Positions 53,372-64,000 of a DNA stretch of 64,000 nt are shown piece by piece; the stretch's first letter is position 1; each line of letters begins with the position of its first letter. Origin of the DNA: Rhizopus arrhizus. Taxonomy: Eukaryota; Mucoromycota; Mucoromycetes; Mucorales; Rhizopodaceae. The stretch lies in contig JAKZZE010000017.1 of assembly GCA_024220505.1 (NCBI GenBank), positions 248,001 through 312,000 on the forward strand, given 5' to 3'. A program made the translations under genes and the position numbers. The notes beneath the pieces are model-generated. The model worked only from the letters and a program-made list of their open reading frames with translations, searched no databases and was not told the DNA's origin.

Positions 53372-54484
53372 ATGTCGCGTTTAGTTTTCAATACAAGTAA
53401 CCGTCTGTTGACAAGAAGAACAATAGCTCAGACAAATAATAAAAGAGTTTTATTTTCTACAACCATTTCTCAATTAAATCAACAAAAAAACAAAACAACA
53501 CATTTTGGATTTCGGGACGTAGCAGAAGAGGAAAAAGAATCTCTTGGTAAGTGCCTGTAGACATAAGAACAGGCATATCTAATAATAATATATATAGTCC
53601 ACAATGTATTCGCCAATGTTGCTAGTAAATACGATGTGATGAACGACGCCATGAGCTTAGGTATTCATCGTATTTGGAAAGATGAATTTATTCGGACCAT
53701 GGCACCTGGTCCAGGCACAAAGTTATTGGATGTTGCAGGTGGAACTGGTAAATAGCAAGTATGAGGATTTGATACAGCTAGTGTTCTTTTGATCGCTCAC
53801 CTTATTTGTATAGGTGATATTGCACTTCGATTTTTAGATTATTGTAAGAATGTACATCAAGATAGCACAGCTTCTGTTACTTTAGTGGATATCAATCCTC
53901 ATATGCTTGGAGAAGGAGAAAAGAGATTCAAGACAACGCCTTATGCTCACAGTAAGTTAATCGAACAACATAGCAATAGCATACTGAAATGACTTTTTGT
54001 CTAGCGAAACAGGCAAGTTTTTTGGTACAAAATGCAGAAAATTTAACGGATATTCCTGATGAATCTGTGGATGTTTATACAATTGCCTTTGGTATTCGAA
54101 ACTGTACTCATGTTGATAAGGTTGTCAAGGAAGCTTACAGAGTATTGAAGAAAGGAGGTCGCTTTATGTGTCTTGAGTTTAGCAAAGTTGATAATCCAGT
54201 GATTGGAAAGTAAAAGATGTAAATCATTTTGAATAACAACACATCTAAATACATTCGTATATAGGATCTATGACATTTATTCGTTTGATGTGATTCCTGC
54301 ATTAGGTCAAATCATAGCTAGTGATCGCGACTCATATCAATATCTTGTAGAAAGTATCCGCAAGTTCCCTCCTCAAGAGGAATTTGCGCAAATCATTCGT
54401 GATGCTGGATTCAAGACAGTTGGTCAGGGCTATAAAGATCTTACTTTTGGCGTAGCCTCTATCCACAGTGGTTTCAAACTTTAA
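53372..54484 (+). CDS. COQ5: 2-methoxy-6-polyprenyl-1,4-benzoquinol methylase
   Basis: Mitochondrial C-methyltransferase of ubiquinone synthesis. Start [20 protein letters not shown], an arginine-rich mitochondrial presequence, then [23 protein letters not shown] motif [18 protein letters not shown] (split by an intron); [37 protein letters not shown] then [51 protein letters not shown] and the C-terminal [12 protein letters not shown]. Five introns of about 45-60 nt, all with intact frame. An in-frame ATG at 53345 also exists, but 53372 gives the better presequence. Confidence 0.96.
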
Positions 54485-55205
54485 TAAATTGGATTTTATT
54501 GAATTACTTGTTGCTCTATATCCACTTTATTCAGAAGAGAAAGAGAGAAGGAAATTGAATCTTTTGAGTCTATGCGTGTGCTTATGGTCCTATATATGTA
54601 CCTCGCTGACAGGAATTTAAAAAGCTTTAAGCCGATGATCTTTATGACTTAAATATTTAACCATTGATGACACATGCAGTGGTAAAACCCGTGTTTCGAA
54701 ATCTGAGTCACAAAATGTGAATATTCTAGACGATACCAACTTTAAACGAATTTAGATGATGCCAACTCAATCGATTTACTCAAATGTAATATCTGATCAT
54801 TAGAAGAGATAGTAAAGACACATTTTTGCAATTTATAGAGCGATCCAGAGTGCATTAATTTGCAGTATATGCAACAGCAGACTGATGTGAATCCTATTTG
54901 TCAAAGATACAAATTAATTCAGCTTACACAGCATATATAAAAAGATTGCTTGGATCACTCTAAATTGTCATAAAATTTCCTTGTTTGGTCGTATAGATCT
55001 GGATAGCTTCAAGTTAGTGTAACATACATTCAAGAAGATGTGTTGATAAATGAATACAAACAAAAGGATGCAAATAGACACAAAGACAAAGCTTTCAATA
55101 GCTTGCATGTTATGTACCGAATAAAATGGAAAAAAAAAAAACTTGTATCACATACAAGCTATTGCTATTTACTTTTATTAATAAAAATTTCTTTTCTTTT
55201 TTTTT
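54485..55205. other. Convergent spacer
   Basis: COQ5 3' region and 3' end of the methyltransferase gene. No gene seen. Its length of 720 bp is long for two convergent 3' ends. Confidence 0.5.
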
Positions 55206-56494
55206 TTATAACTTTTTAGCTGCAATCGCGTTAAAATGAACTAAACATTCTAAATTACTCAGGTCACGCCTGAGTTCATGTATAAATTCCTTTTGTTCTT
55301 CATTTGTATTCAAACCTAGTATAGGTCCAATATGGGATAACATGCCCTTTGATAGTTCAATCCAATCCCAAATGAATTTCTTTGCAGTGCTTGATTGACA
55401 ATCTAGTAAAATGCGTTATTTTCCTTAGCGAATTCAGTAGCATTGGTGATTTACTCATGACACATGTTCTATATTCAGTTTGAAGTACTTTTGTATTCGT
55501 ATTTTCCAACATCATTTTTTCTAATTCTAATGCTATACGAGGATTTTGAGATCTTTGTTCACAAACAGCATGTACTTGATATAAAGGTTAGAACAAATGA
55601 GTAATGAATAAATAACAAATTTGATTACTCGCAACTAAAAGTTTATGATAAGCACCCAAGTCTTCATTGGGCATCTAATAAAAAAAAAGTTTAACTTGCG
55701 TACAAGATGTTAATTATTTACCTTCAAATCCACCTCAGTTACTTGTACAATACATCCAGGTTTAGCTACCCGTACAAGCTCTTTAATGACAATCGGCCAC
55801 TGATCTTCACGTAAAGCAAAAACGAATAATCTCATATGAACAAGATCAAACGTATTATCTTCATAAGGAAGTCCCTTGAGTACATTACCAATAGCAAACT
55901 CAAATTGCGGTAATCTTATATTCTTGTTGGTCGTATCCACCATATCACATCCATAATATTTACAATTTGGATAATCAGTAATCATATCCTATGTTATACA
56001 TTTTAGGAGAAATGCCAATAGAAAAGAAAAAGATTTTATTTACCATCACCCAAATACCTGAACCACATCCAATATCAAGGATAGATATTCCAGTATTAAA
56101 ATCTAAAGCCTTTTCTACACTAGGTAACAAATTACTTCTATAATAAAGTTAACACCTAAAATAAAATAAAATTGCTAGTTTTTACCCTCCATATAATTCT
56201 TTGACAGCAAAGTGTTGCTATAGAAACTATTTAATGTTTGATATTAAATCATATCTTTCTATTTACTCCAGTTAATCTTTGTTGTTCTTCATCATCTTTT
56301 GGTAACCAATAAGTGGATGTTTCTTCTGTATGAAATTCTCTTCCTGATTCAATCGTTGTGTCTTTAATGATTGTGGTTTTTGACCTGAGCTCTGATAAGA
56401 TTTCTTTGGTCATCGCTTTACTGGTCTCACTGCTACTTCCTCCTTTGCTTTCATTATCTGAAAATGGTTGTTCTTTCGTTAATTTATTTCCCAT
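55206..56494 (-). CDS. SAM-dependent methyltransferase with N-myristoylation-like N-terminus
   Basis: Class I methyltransferase of a type common in Mucoromycota; substrate unknown. Start MGNKLTKEQPFSDNESKGGS: Gly2, Thr6 and Lys4/Lys7 fit the N-myristoyl transferase pattern. TEETSTYWLPKDDEEQQRL (WLP-x-DxxEQxRL, a hallmark of the family), then motif I SILDIGCGSGIWVMDM, YYGCDMVDTTN, FEFAIGNVLKGLPYEDNTFD, LVHMRLFVFALREDQWP and VIKELVRVAKPGCIVQVTEV. The C-terminal exons (YQVHAVCEQRSQNP, then TAKKFIWDWIELSKG across an intron of about 60 nt) end HFNAIAAKKL at 55206. About six introns. Lipid-anchored placement is inference. Confidence 0.88.
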
Positions 56495-58732
56495 TTCCTC
56501 TTAAAATAAAATAGCGAAAAAAAAAGGAGGGAAAAACTTTTTTGTATTGCTTGTTAATTAAACTTTCGATCAAAAAAAAACCTAAAAAGTATACTGTCGT
56601 ACAATATGAATTCTATTTCCTAAATAAAAGAACCTAAATTGCCGAAACGGTAGAATAAAGATTTGTTTTCTCCTTTTTTGCGTAAAAAAAAATTATTATT
56701 TTTTCCACTTGAGAAATTATACCTCTTTTTTTTCTTGAAGCGGAGGTAGATTTTAAAAATATTAATAGCACATTTTTCTCTCTAGGAACAGACAGTCTGG
56801 TTACAAGAAAGGCGATAATGTGAAACGATCATTGTGATATGCTAACCTTGCTCATCAGAAACTTATTTTATTAAAGTCTTGATATGTAATTACAAATTTA
56901 TTTCATTCTTTTTGTATAAACATAACAATAAAGACTGACTATCGAAAAAAGGAATTTTAATCACTAGCACTATATGAGTCTTGACTTCCAAGTTTGATTC
57001 TATGACTTCTTTCTGTCAATTTGTAAATAAAAGCCTGAAGCAATCTCTCATCATCAGCTGCGCATTAAATATGTAACCTTTATGCTTCTTTTCTTTAATT
57101 TATGTATAATTCCTTTATTCTGTTGAAGATAGTTTTAATCAGATTAAATATTATTAGTAGTACCATTGTTATATCTAATATTATTTTTTGTTACTTTCTA
57201 TAATATGAGCTTGGGAATAAAATCCGTAGTGACTTTAGCACGGTCTTTTCTAATCGTCACTGATATATGTTCTGACTTTAATAGGTGTGATCATGGCCTT
57301 ATATTCAATATTTTATTTGAATGGAATAAAGCTTTAACCGTGATATCTATTGTGTCTACTCATCATTGCCTTCGCTACTCTTATTGTTCCGTACATCTTC
57401 TTGATCTTATAAAAAAGAGATTTAATCTAGCCACCACACAATGAAATACATAGTGTTCTTCATATCAAATATTTCTTAATATATTAAAATCAATTACTAT
57501 TTTTTATATCATTACAAATTTAGTTTAAACTTTATACACGAAACAAAAGGAAGCAAAGCTAGTCGACTCTATTAATTATCGTAATAAAGTAAGAGTATTT
57601 ATCAATGACACGAAGTACTAATCAAGAGTTATTGAAGCTATATCTATTCTGCTTTCATTTTACTTATTAATGAACAGTCTTCTCCTACTTTTATCAGGAC
57701 AGTGCCTGATATCCTTTTCTGTCACAAAGCGCTCTACACTTGATATTTAGCCTCCATTTTGAATCTCCGTGATTGTGCTACACAGTAACTATTTGCACAA
57801 TTTTCGTTTTTAAATAGCGCTTTACATGACATGCACGGACAGTAATTTCTTGCGCATAATGTCTTTCAACAGCTTAATGTTCTACCAATTTTTGAAACAG
57901 CAAGTCAAAGGAGTAGATTATACAACACTTGCTTCCCTTTATTTTTATAAGATAATTTGAATGCTCTAATAGCATGTGGTGCTGATCACATAAATTAATC
58001 GAAAAGCAGAGGAATCCTTGCATTTCTTTGTATGCCAGAACGCAATTAGGAGACACGCGTATCTTACTTGATGAGTTTTTTTTTAATTAGTCCAAGAAAC
58101 TTGATCACAAAAAAAAACAATTTGTTACATCCAAATCAAATGGCATATTAAGTTTTATCTTTTTTTTTTTTAAAAAAAAAAAGCACTCTTTCCTCATATG
58201 GAAATGTATCCTTCTTCCGCTGTCAGATTAAAACTTGCTGATCTATTGTGTACAGATTTAAAAATCCAGAAATCTGGAATCTCAACCTAACCGTTGCTTG
58301 GTGGTACGAGGAAAGCGATTGCTAGGGATTTGTTACTCTACAATATGCACACAATTATTCCAGGCGTATATTCTCATATTTCTCTTATCTTTGAGGACGT
58401 ATATTTTAACATGAAAAATTTTCTATTTTTTTCTGAGTAAAAAACAGAATTTAATGTTATACAAGAAAACGCAGTGTCCTTTTTCTCCTTTTCTAGTTAT
58501 TAACAGCCATACATGAGCTACATTTAAACAAGATATTCTATTTATGAAATTTTAAGTGACCGCAATGAGTGCGTTATATTTTAAGGTATCGTATCGCTAG
58601 GATCAGATAAAATTATGTTAAATTAAAAACTCTTAGGGAACAAAGGGAAAAAAGGATAGAGAAAGGAATGGAAAGAGTAAAGGACCGGTTATAATCGCGA
58701 AAGCCAATCAAAGGATATTTGCCCAGGGTAAA
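56495..58732. other. 2.2-kb gene-poor region
   Basis: AT-rich. No reliable gene. A minus-strand stretch at about 57720-57865 reads HYAQEITVRACHVKRYLKT and RLNIKCRALCDRKGYQALS with a stop between them; it resembles a coding relic but I cannot identify it. Confidence 0.4.
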
Positions 58733-59407
58733 ATGACGGTGGAGATATCCTATCATGACATAGAAAGCCGAGTTCATAAAGGATGTTACATACACTCTTT
58801 CCGAAAAATAAATTCGCCTTTGGTGGAAAACAAATGCACCAGAAACCACATGATAATGAACATTCAATTCTTGTATGAAAATGGAGAAAAGTTCTATCGT
58901 CGACGAGTATGGCAGGCCTGAACCAATGGATTATATTGCTGATGAAGTGCAATTTCGTCTTGAAACATTGAACTCTCATACACAATATCTAGCACAATTA
59001 CCTTTGGAGAGCGAGAAAGTGATGGAGGCAATGCAGGTGGAAAAGGAGGTAAAGCCTGATAGCGATGTTATTATGAGAGAAACATTAATGAAGCGAAATT
59101 ATACACGCTATTCTGATCCGGACAAAGTGAATTTCTTCAGGTTGTTGCTTGAGAGGTGTCTGAGCACGGCAGCTGCTGCAAAACGGCTTGGGATTCATAT
59201 TCGTACAGTACAAAAATGGGCTGAACAATATCTTTGAGAAACGAAGAAAGATTGGCTGTCCACTCATTCTCAATGAGGAGCACAAAAATGATATCCTTGA
59301 ATGCATTGACGGGAATCCTTCAGTCGTCTTGGACGACGTGATGAAGCACCTAAGACAAATATTCACTGAATTAAAAGTATCCAAAAGTACTTTATTTGAT
59401 TTTGTGG
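58733..59407 (+). pseudogene. IS630-like transposase, N-terminal DNA-binding part
   Basis: Plus-strand frame from about 58875 reads SSIVDEYGRPEPMDYIADEV, YTRYSDPDKVNFFRLLLERC, and the helix-turn-helix STAAAAKRLGIHIRTVQKWA (about 59158-59220). A one-base frame change near 59232 leads into EKRRKIGCPLILNEEHKN, DILECIDGNPSVVLDDVMKH and FTELKVSKSTLFDFV, then enters a 72-A run. Another frame (58733-58921) upstream may belong to the same element. The HTH plus second domain aligns with the relic at 24640-25245. It is not functional in this form. Confidence 0.65.

Positions 59408-59479
<72 letters not shown>
59408..59479. repeat. 72-nt A homopolymer
   Basis: The longest homopolymer in the window, lying inside the transposase relic between its N-terminal part (plus strand) and the catalytic fragment (minus strand). 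Confidence 0.92.
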
Positions 59480-59480
<1 letters not shown>

Positions 59481-59508
59481 GTTGCAGTCGACGAAAAACG
59501 GTTGGGTC

Positions 59509-59871
59509 CTACAAAAATAAATGGATAAAGTCCAACGAAAATAGGACAAGCTCATCAATACGGAACAAACCGATGAAAATGGTTTGGGGTCGCTGAAAAT
59601 CATATTTGAATCGAGGATAACAATTCAGTGTTTTGTATATGGAGGTATTGTCCAATACGAGATATCGGTATTTTAGATCGGCCACATCCAGCGCATTGAG
59701 CACATGCTCGACAAACACCAAGAAATCACTGCCACTCGTGCCCTTGATTGTCCCTCCCTCGCTCCATCCGTACACTTCAATCACACTTTGATCCTTGGCC
59801 AGTGCCCATGATTGATGATTGTGACATGGTATAATTTGGAAAAGATCAGAACCTAAAAAAAGCCATGCCAA
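59509..59871 (-). pseudogene. IS630-like transposase catalytic (DDE) fragment, opposite strand
   Basis: A 120-codon minus-strand frame includes VIEVYGWSEGGTIKGTSGSD, FLVFVEHVLNALDVADLKYR and YLVLDNTSIYKT. The block YxVLDNxxIxK is the second catalytic Asp region of IS630/Tc1-type DDE domains (usual form V-M-D-N-A-x-I-H). The first and third acidic residues cannot be shown. Upstream (59880-60100, minus) a second frame, DDIVFVLFDASDAYLTHQCL, may be part of the same relic. The orientation is opposite to the adjacent DNA-binding half. Confidence 0.6.
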
Positions 59872-60239
59872 ATTGTAAAGATGACGTCAGCATTCATCGA
59901 AGCAATCGACCCTTTGAGGCTTTATTTGAGAAGTGGATAATCCTGGACTGCTTCGAACAAGCATTGATGGGTCAAATAAGCATCAGATGCGTCGAACAAG
60001 ACAAAAACGATGTCATCCTTTTATTTTTGGGTGAGAGATTGGGAAAGGTAATTTGGCTACAGCAAAGGCATCAACATATCACGTCGGTTCGTATTCCTTG
60101 TATTTGACTTGATGGGTGTTGTCATATGGCAGACACAACATTGCATGGCTCTATTTCTGTAGGCTGCTCCCTGGAAACACCCATTCATGCTTCGAGTCCA
60201 AAGACCTTTAGGCGATTAAGGGGATTTTGGACAGTTCAG

Positions 60240-60304
60240 TTGGCGCTAGACTACTAAAGCACACAACTTGCTATGTATAAGCATCTCTCCACTAAGCGCC
60301 AACA
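60240..60304. repeat. Short GC-rich inverted repeat
   Basis: GTTGGCGCT at 60240-60248 is matched by AGCGCCAAC at 60296-60304, a 9-bp inverted repeat around a spacer of 47 nt, in otherwise AT-rich DNA next to the transposase relic. It could be ends of small elements or a hairpin; function unknown. Confidence 0.45.
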
Positions 60305-61817
60305 ACGAAAGAAAAAAAAACCTTTTAAATTACGGTCAACTCGTGTCCTTTTTTCGGTCCTACGAACTGAGGATTACGCGATAGCTTGATATAGCAAAAT
60401 AAGGCAGTTTGGATAACTGAGTCTGTGGGTGTAAGTATCAATAACAATAGATCTTGAGATTATTGATATGATTGTTAGATTTTAGCGGGTAAGCAACAGT
60501 TAAATAAATCAAATAAAACAGACACTTGACACCAAGACAAGAATAATTTTCGGTTCAAAAAAACTATTCTTTATTATTGAGTAATAAATTATTTCTTTTA
60601 TATTCTTTACAATTGATGGTTACGATTTCCATTAATCAATACTAAAAATATCAAATGAAATGTAAAGACAATTTCATTGAGAGAAAAGCAGGTGGTTAAG
60701 GTTAAGCTAAAGTAGAACAGATAATTTAACGTGAAACTGCTTAAAGAGAGTGCTAAAATAAAATTGGTTAGAAAACTAATTAGAGTTAAAGAAGTACAGG
60801 TCAAGAGAACTTCGATGTTAGCTCCGCCAGGACACACCAAGAGTAAGTAATAGTATAAAGACGATTAATATGTATTCATTTTGAAAAAAATTTCTTTAAA
60901 AAAACTCTTTTTTTTTGTGTGTATACTATATTCTACTGGATAAACTCAATATACATATTAATTAGACAAGCATTCTGTTCCATGTCTGTTCAAAAAGATG
61001 CATATACATATGTCCTCTAAAAGAGGATATCATAGTGGTTTAATAAATTGACATTACACCATGGATCTGCTCTCAGAAAGGAGAGGAATTGATGTCTTGT
61101 TTAACTATTTGTATCTCCTTTTAAGCTGTATAGAATTATATTTTACCACCAAGATAGTGAGTATATTTCTGTTCACTATTAAAAAAGTAACAGTAAAAGT
61201 GTTATACCTTCACACCAAGGTTCAGCAGAGACAAAAGAAAAGAAGGTGTACCCAGAGAAGAAGAAAAGCAACCACAGAAAGATACAACCATTGACGCTGA
61301 AGCAGAAGACGATGAAAAAGAAGAAGTTGTAGTCAATATGGGTACTCACATGTAATCACAGATAGAAAATACCAAAAATGGCATGAAAATATCGCTGGAA
61401 AATTTCTTGTCTTAGCAACTTAAACGTTGTGAAGCTTATAGAAGATCAGCACTTAACCGTACTAATGTGAAAAGAGTAAGATCTGTATAATGCGCCAAAG
61501 CTTATATCTTAACTTTACTATAGTTGGTGATTCAAGTGTAAAATCAACAATGTTCGCGAACCATGGCGTTTGTCGTAGCAGGTGTTCAAAGATTTATGTC
61601 GGTGAAGTAATTGAAAAAGGCTTTAGCTCGACATTTTCATAATAGAGACTAAAACAGCTTTTTAAATAGCAAGAGAAATAATGGAAGAGTGAAATAATAC
61701 GAGATCTATTCGACCAGAACATTTAAAGAAAGCTCATAGAAGATGTATATATATATAAAAAACATGAAATTTGCAACTTTAGGAAAGAAACTTTGATGTA
61801 CATAAAAGAACAGTTGT

Positions 61818-61851
<34 letters not shown>

Positions 61852-62333
61852 ACATTGGTTAGCGCCTCTTTTTTTCTTTTTTTTATAAATCATTTTCAAT
61901 AAAAAAAAAGTAATCCATGTATCCAATGATGCGTTTACCCGCATCAATCTCATCCAAGTAAAGGATGGAAAAACAGTAGCACCGTGACTAAATATCCCAG
62001 CTGTACCCTACGAAAAGTTTGATCTGACATTATTAAGTGAATTATAAATGATCCTTCCAAAAAAAGGGGGTATCGGAAATATGGCATTCTACGTTTAATT
62101 CGTTATACTTTGAGTTACAGCCTTAAGCCATGAGTATGGCTTCAAGCTATAGGAAGCAAATTAGTATACTCATTAGGGAAAGTATAATTGAAAAGTACTA
62201 TGTACTGATCCGTCCAAGAGGAGTTCGCTGACAAGAATTCCTTAACTTTTCAAACTCAAAATAAACATTTTCTAAAAATACAATTATAAATCAGAAAAAA
62301 CTTGTATAAACTCTTTATTTATTACTCTTCACA
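60305..62333. other. 2.0-kb gene-poor region
   Basis: Contains a 32-A run (61819-61850), a hairpin-forming sequence (62119-62148) and decayed coding-like pieces near 61290-61640 (+), for example KYQKWHENIAGKF, CEAYRRSALNRTNVKRV and VVGDSSVKSTMFANHGV in different frames. I cannot assign these. Confidence 0.4.
62119..62148. repeat. Stem-loop (13-bp arms, 4-nt loop)
   Basis: Left arm 62119-62131 (AGCCTTAAGCCAT), loop GAGT, right arm 62136-62148 (ATGGCTTCAAGCT); 11 of 13 positions pair. About 200 bp upstream of the LEA-like gene. No terminator role is expected in a nuclear genome. Confidence 0.6.
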
Positions 62334-63354
62334 ATGTCAAACAACAATGGAAAATCTGATCTTTATGAGCAAACAAGATCGGCATTCCCTATGCCACAGC
62401 ATGGTGAGAAACAAGGATATTTGCCAGATCAATATCCTATGAATAATGTTCCTGCTTATTCACCACCACCTTATCCATCCTACGATCAACATCATGGTCC
62501 TACTAGCTCAAGACCATATACGAGCAGCCCAAACAATAACCCACAATACAGTGACATTGAAAACCCTTTATTGAATCCAAATCATATGAATCCACAAAAC
62601 CCTCATAATGTAGAAAGGATTATTGTAATTGAAAATCAAAGACGTTCTTGTGTAGATAAATTATGCTGTGGATGCTTAACTTGTTGTCCCAAATGGATAA
62701 GATGGTTTGCCTGTATTATATTCATTATTATTGTCATAATCGCTATCATCATTGGTATTATCATTGGCTTATTTAAAGTGCCTACTATTCAAGTCATTGG
62801 CTATACAGAACAACCTGTTGTCACATACGTCAATAATGTATTGAGTGTCTCTTATAAGTTAGGAGTATCAATAGATAATACTAACTTTGAAACTTTGGGA
62901 TTTGAAAAGATTGCAGCAGATGTAAGTCGTAATGAAGGATTGGCAGTTCTGTACTAATAATCTTAACATCTTAGATATACTACCCTTCACCTTATAATGT
63001 CAGAATAGGCTATGGTCAAGTGTATGATATCAATGTTAATCCACATGAAATTACAAATTTCACTTTTCCATTTTCAATTGCTATTGATTCTAATAATTCA
63101 ACTCAAAAAAATGTATTGACAGATCTTGTTAACAAATGTGGATCAAATACAAGTGCAAATCAAAATATCGAGTTTGATTATTATATTCATCCAACTTTTC
63201 GTGTCTTTAATATTCCTGTTTCTCCAAATGTAACAAAAACGATAAGCATACCTTGTCCTTTGCAGGTAAGAGATGTTAACTATCAAGATATACCTTTTAT
63301 TTATATCCATATTAGGGTAATAATTTGACTTCTCTTCTCGGATCTAATATTTAA
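62334..63354 (+). CDS. LEA_2-like single-pass membrane protein
   Basis: Exons 62334-62921, 62975-63265 and 63316-63354 give a continuous frame ending PCPLQGNNLTSLLGSNI. The N-terminal about 100 residues are Pro/Tyr/Asn-rich and disordered (PAYSPPPYPSYDQHHGP). A cysteine cluster, CVDKLCCGCLTCCPKW, sits directly before a transmembrane segment rich in Ile (FACIIFIIIVIIAIIIGIII). The rest, about 170 residues (PTIQVIGYTEQPVVTYVNN, SYKLGVSIDNTNFETLGF, IYYPSPYNVRIGYGQVYDIN), has the beta-sandwich pattern of LEA_2/NHL-type proteins facing the exterior or lumen. The cysteines may be palmitoylated (inference). Function in fungi unknown. Confidence 0.85.
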
Positions 63355-64000
63355 GCTAATACATACTTTTGCTGTATTTAATCGTATATGAATGTGTTCA
63401 TATAACTATTATAAAAAAAGTCTATAAATAGTAGCAATTATAAATTGACTTGGGATGTTAAAGTAAATATTTTATGATCAAGTACATTTTTTAAAATTGT
63501 GTTATATAGCAAAGTATCCGCTGTAGATAAAATAATATTGAGAAAGGATGTAAGCTTATATATGACTTAATATACTCTAAGCACACATGAATTATTTTCT
63601 TTTTGCTTAAAATACAAAGTTTCATCAAGAAAACATTGAAAAAAAAAAGCCATAAAAGCATTAGTCTTTTGTGACATATATATGTTTTCAGTTGATAGAT
63701 AACGAGACTCATATAGTAACACATACATGCATCTTTAAGAAAATCTCAGCTTACAGTTTTGCAGATTGTAGCGTTTAATTGCGAAAGCTTATCCAATCAT
63801 CCGGTATTGGTTTTCATTTTAAAGAAATGAAAGATAAATTGATTCAGAATGATTGAGGTTGCTAAATCGAAAGCTGCCAGTTTATGGTGCTTGGATATCA
63901 CTTGTCTTTGAGATTACATATAGAGATGAGCCGTTTCCTTTGTTTAAGGCTTCTTAGGCCTGGTTGTACTTACAATATTCTAGATTGCTTTTAGCTGAAA
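63355..64000. other. Spacer at window end
   Basis: No gene or motif I can support in the last 650 bp. Confidence 0.5.

Noticed and set aside
57166..57444. 92-codon plus-strand ORF
   Set aside because: No recognisable domain; hydrophobic start is typical of AT-rich chance frames.
58613..58985. Minus-strand ORFs of 84 and 98 codons
   Set aside because: They lie opposite the plus-strand transposase N-terminal region and show no family features.
59085..59603. 172-codon minus-strand ORF with a poly-Phe run
   Set aside because: It spans the 72-A homopolymer in antisense; the open frame is caused by the repeat and the transposase sequence on the other strand.

Overview
This is nuclear DNA of a filamentous fungus, most likely an early-diverging Mucoromycota species (Rhizopus/Mucor type). 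The evidence is AT-rich sequence, protein genes split by many 45-70 nt GT-AG introns, very long A/T homopolymers in spacers, fungal-type orthologues (NST1, BZZ1, QCR6, UBC8, metacaspase, C-5 sterol desaturase), and relics of LINE, Tc1 and IS630-like transposons. I see no tRNA or rRNA gene, CRISPR array or prokaryotic operon. The genus is inference.

Layout. 1-13.9 kb is gene-dense: 3' part of DNA ligase I (+), GEM1/Miro (-), E2 enzyme UBC8 (-), NST1 (+), a mitochondrial ABC1/ADCK-type kinase (+) and Elongator subunit ELP1 (-). 14.9-20.5 kb is RPB1, the largest Pol II subunit, with a very regular CTD. 20.8-22.6 kb is a metacaspase (-) with a 5'-truncated LINE, bounded by a 13-bp target-site duplication, inserted just upstream of it. 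24.2-29.8 kb is gene-poor: two decayed DNA transposons and QCR6. 29.8-31.6 kb is a FYRN/FYRC nuclear protein (-). 34.5-45.5 kb is dense again: a coiled-coil protein (-), DcpS decapping scavenger (+), a membrane-anchored RBR ubiquitin ligase (+), a GIN4/HSL1-type kinase (-), a WHIM/DDT-like chromatin protein (-) and the F-BAR/SH3 protein BZZ1 (-). 45.5-51.2 kb holds a possible decayed gene, a small secreted protein (-) and a MOSC protein (-). 51.9-56.5 kb holds ERG3 (+), COQ5 (+) and a SAM methyltransferase with a predicted myristoylation signal (-). 56.5-62.3 kb is gene-poor with a scrambled IS630-like transposase. A LEA_2-like membrane protein (+) closes the window.

The genes are ordinary single-copy eukaryotic genes with no functional operon. 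Several products act in mitochondria (GEM1, ADCK-like kinase, QCR6, COQ5) and three in the ubiquitin and proteolysis field (UBC8, RBR ligase, metacaspase); I take this as coincidence of neighbours.

The most notable points are two single-base frameshifts of identical type in otherwise conserved genes (DNA ligase and the ADCK-like kinase; probably consensus errors), a 20-nt micro-exon carrying the kinase catalytic motif, the LINE insertion 5' of the metacaspase, and an IS630-like transposase whose DNA-binding and catalytic halves lie on opposite strands around a 72-A run. I did not find a clearly new biological system.
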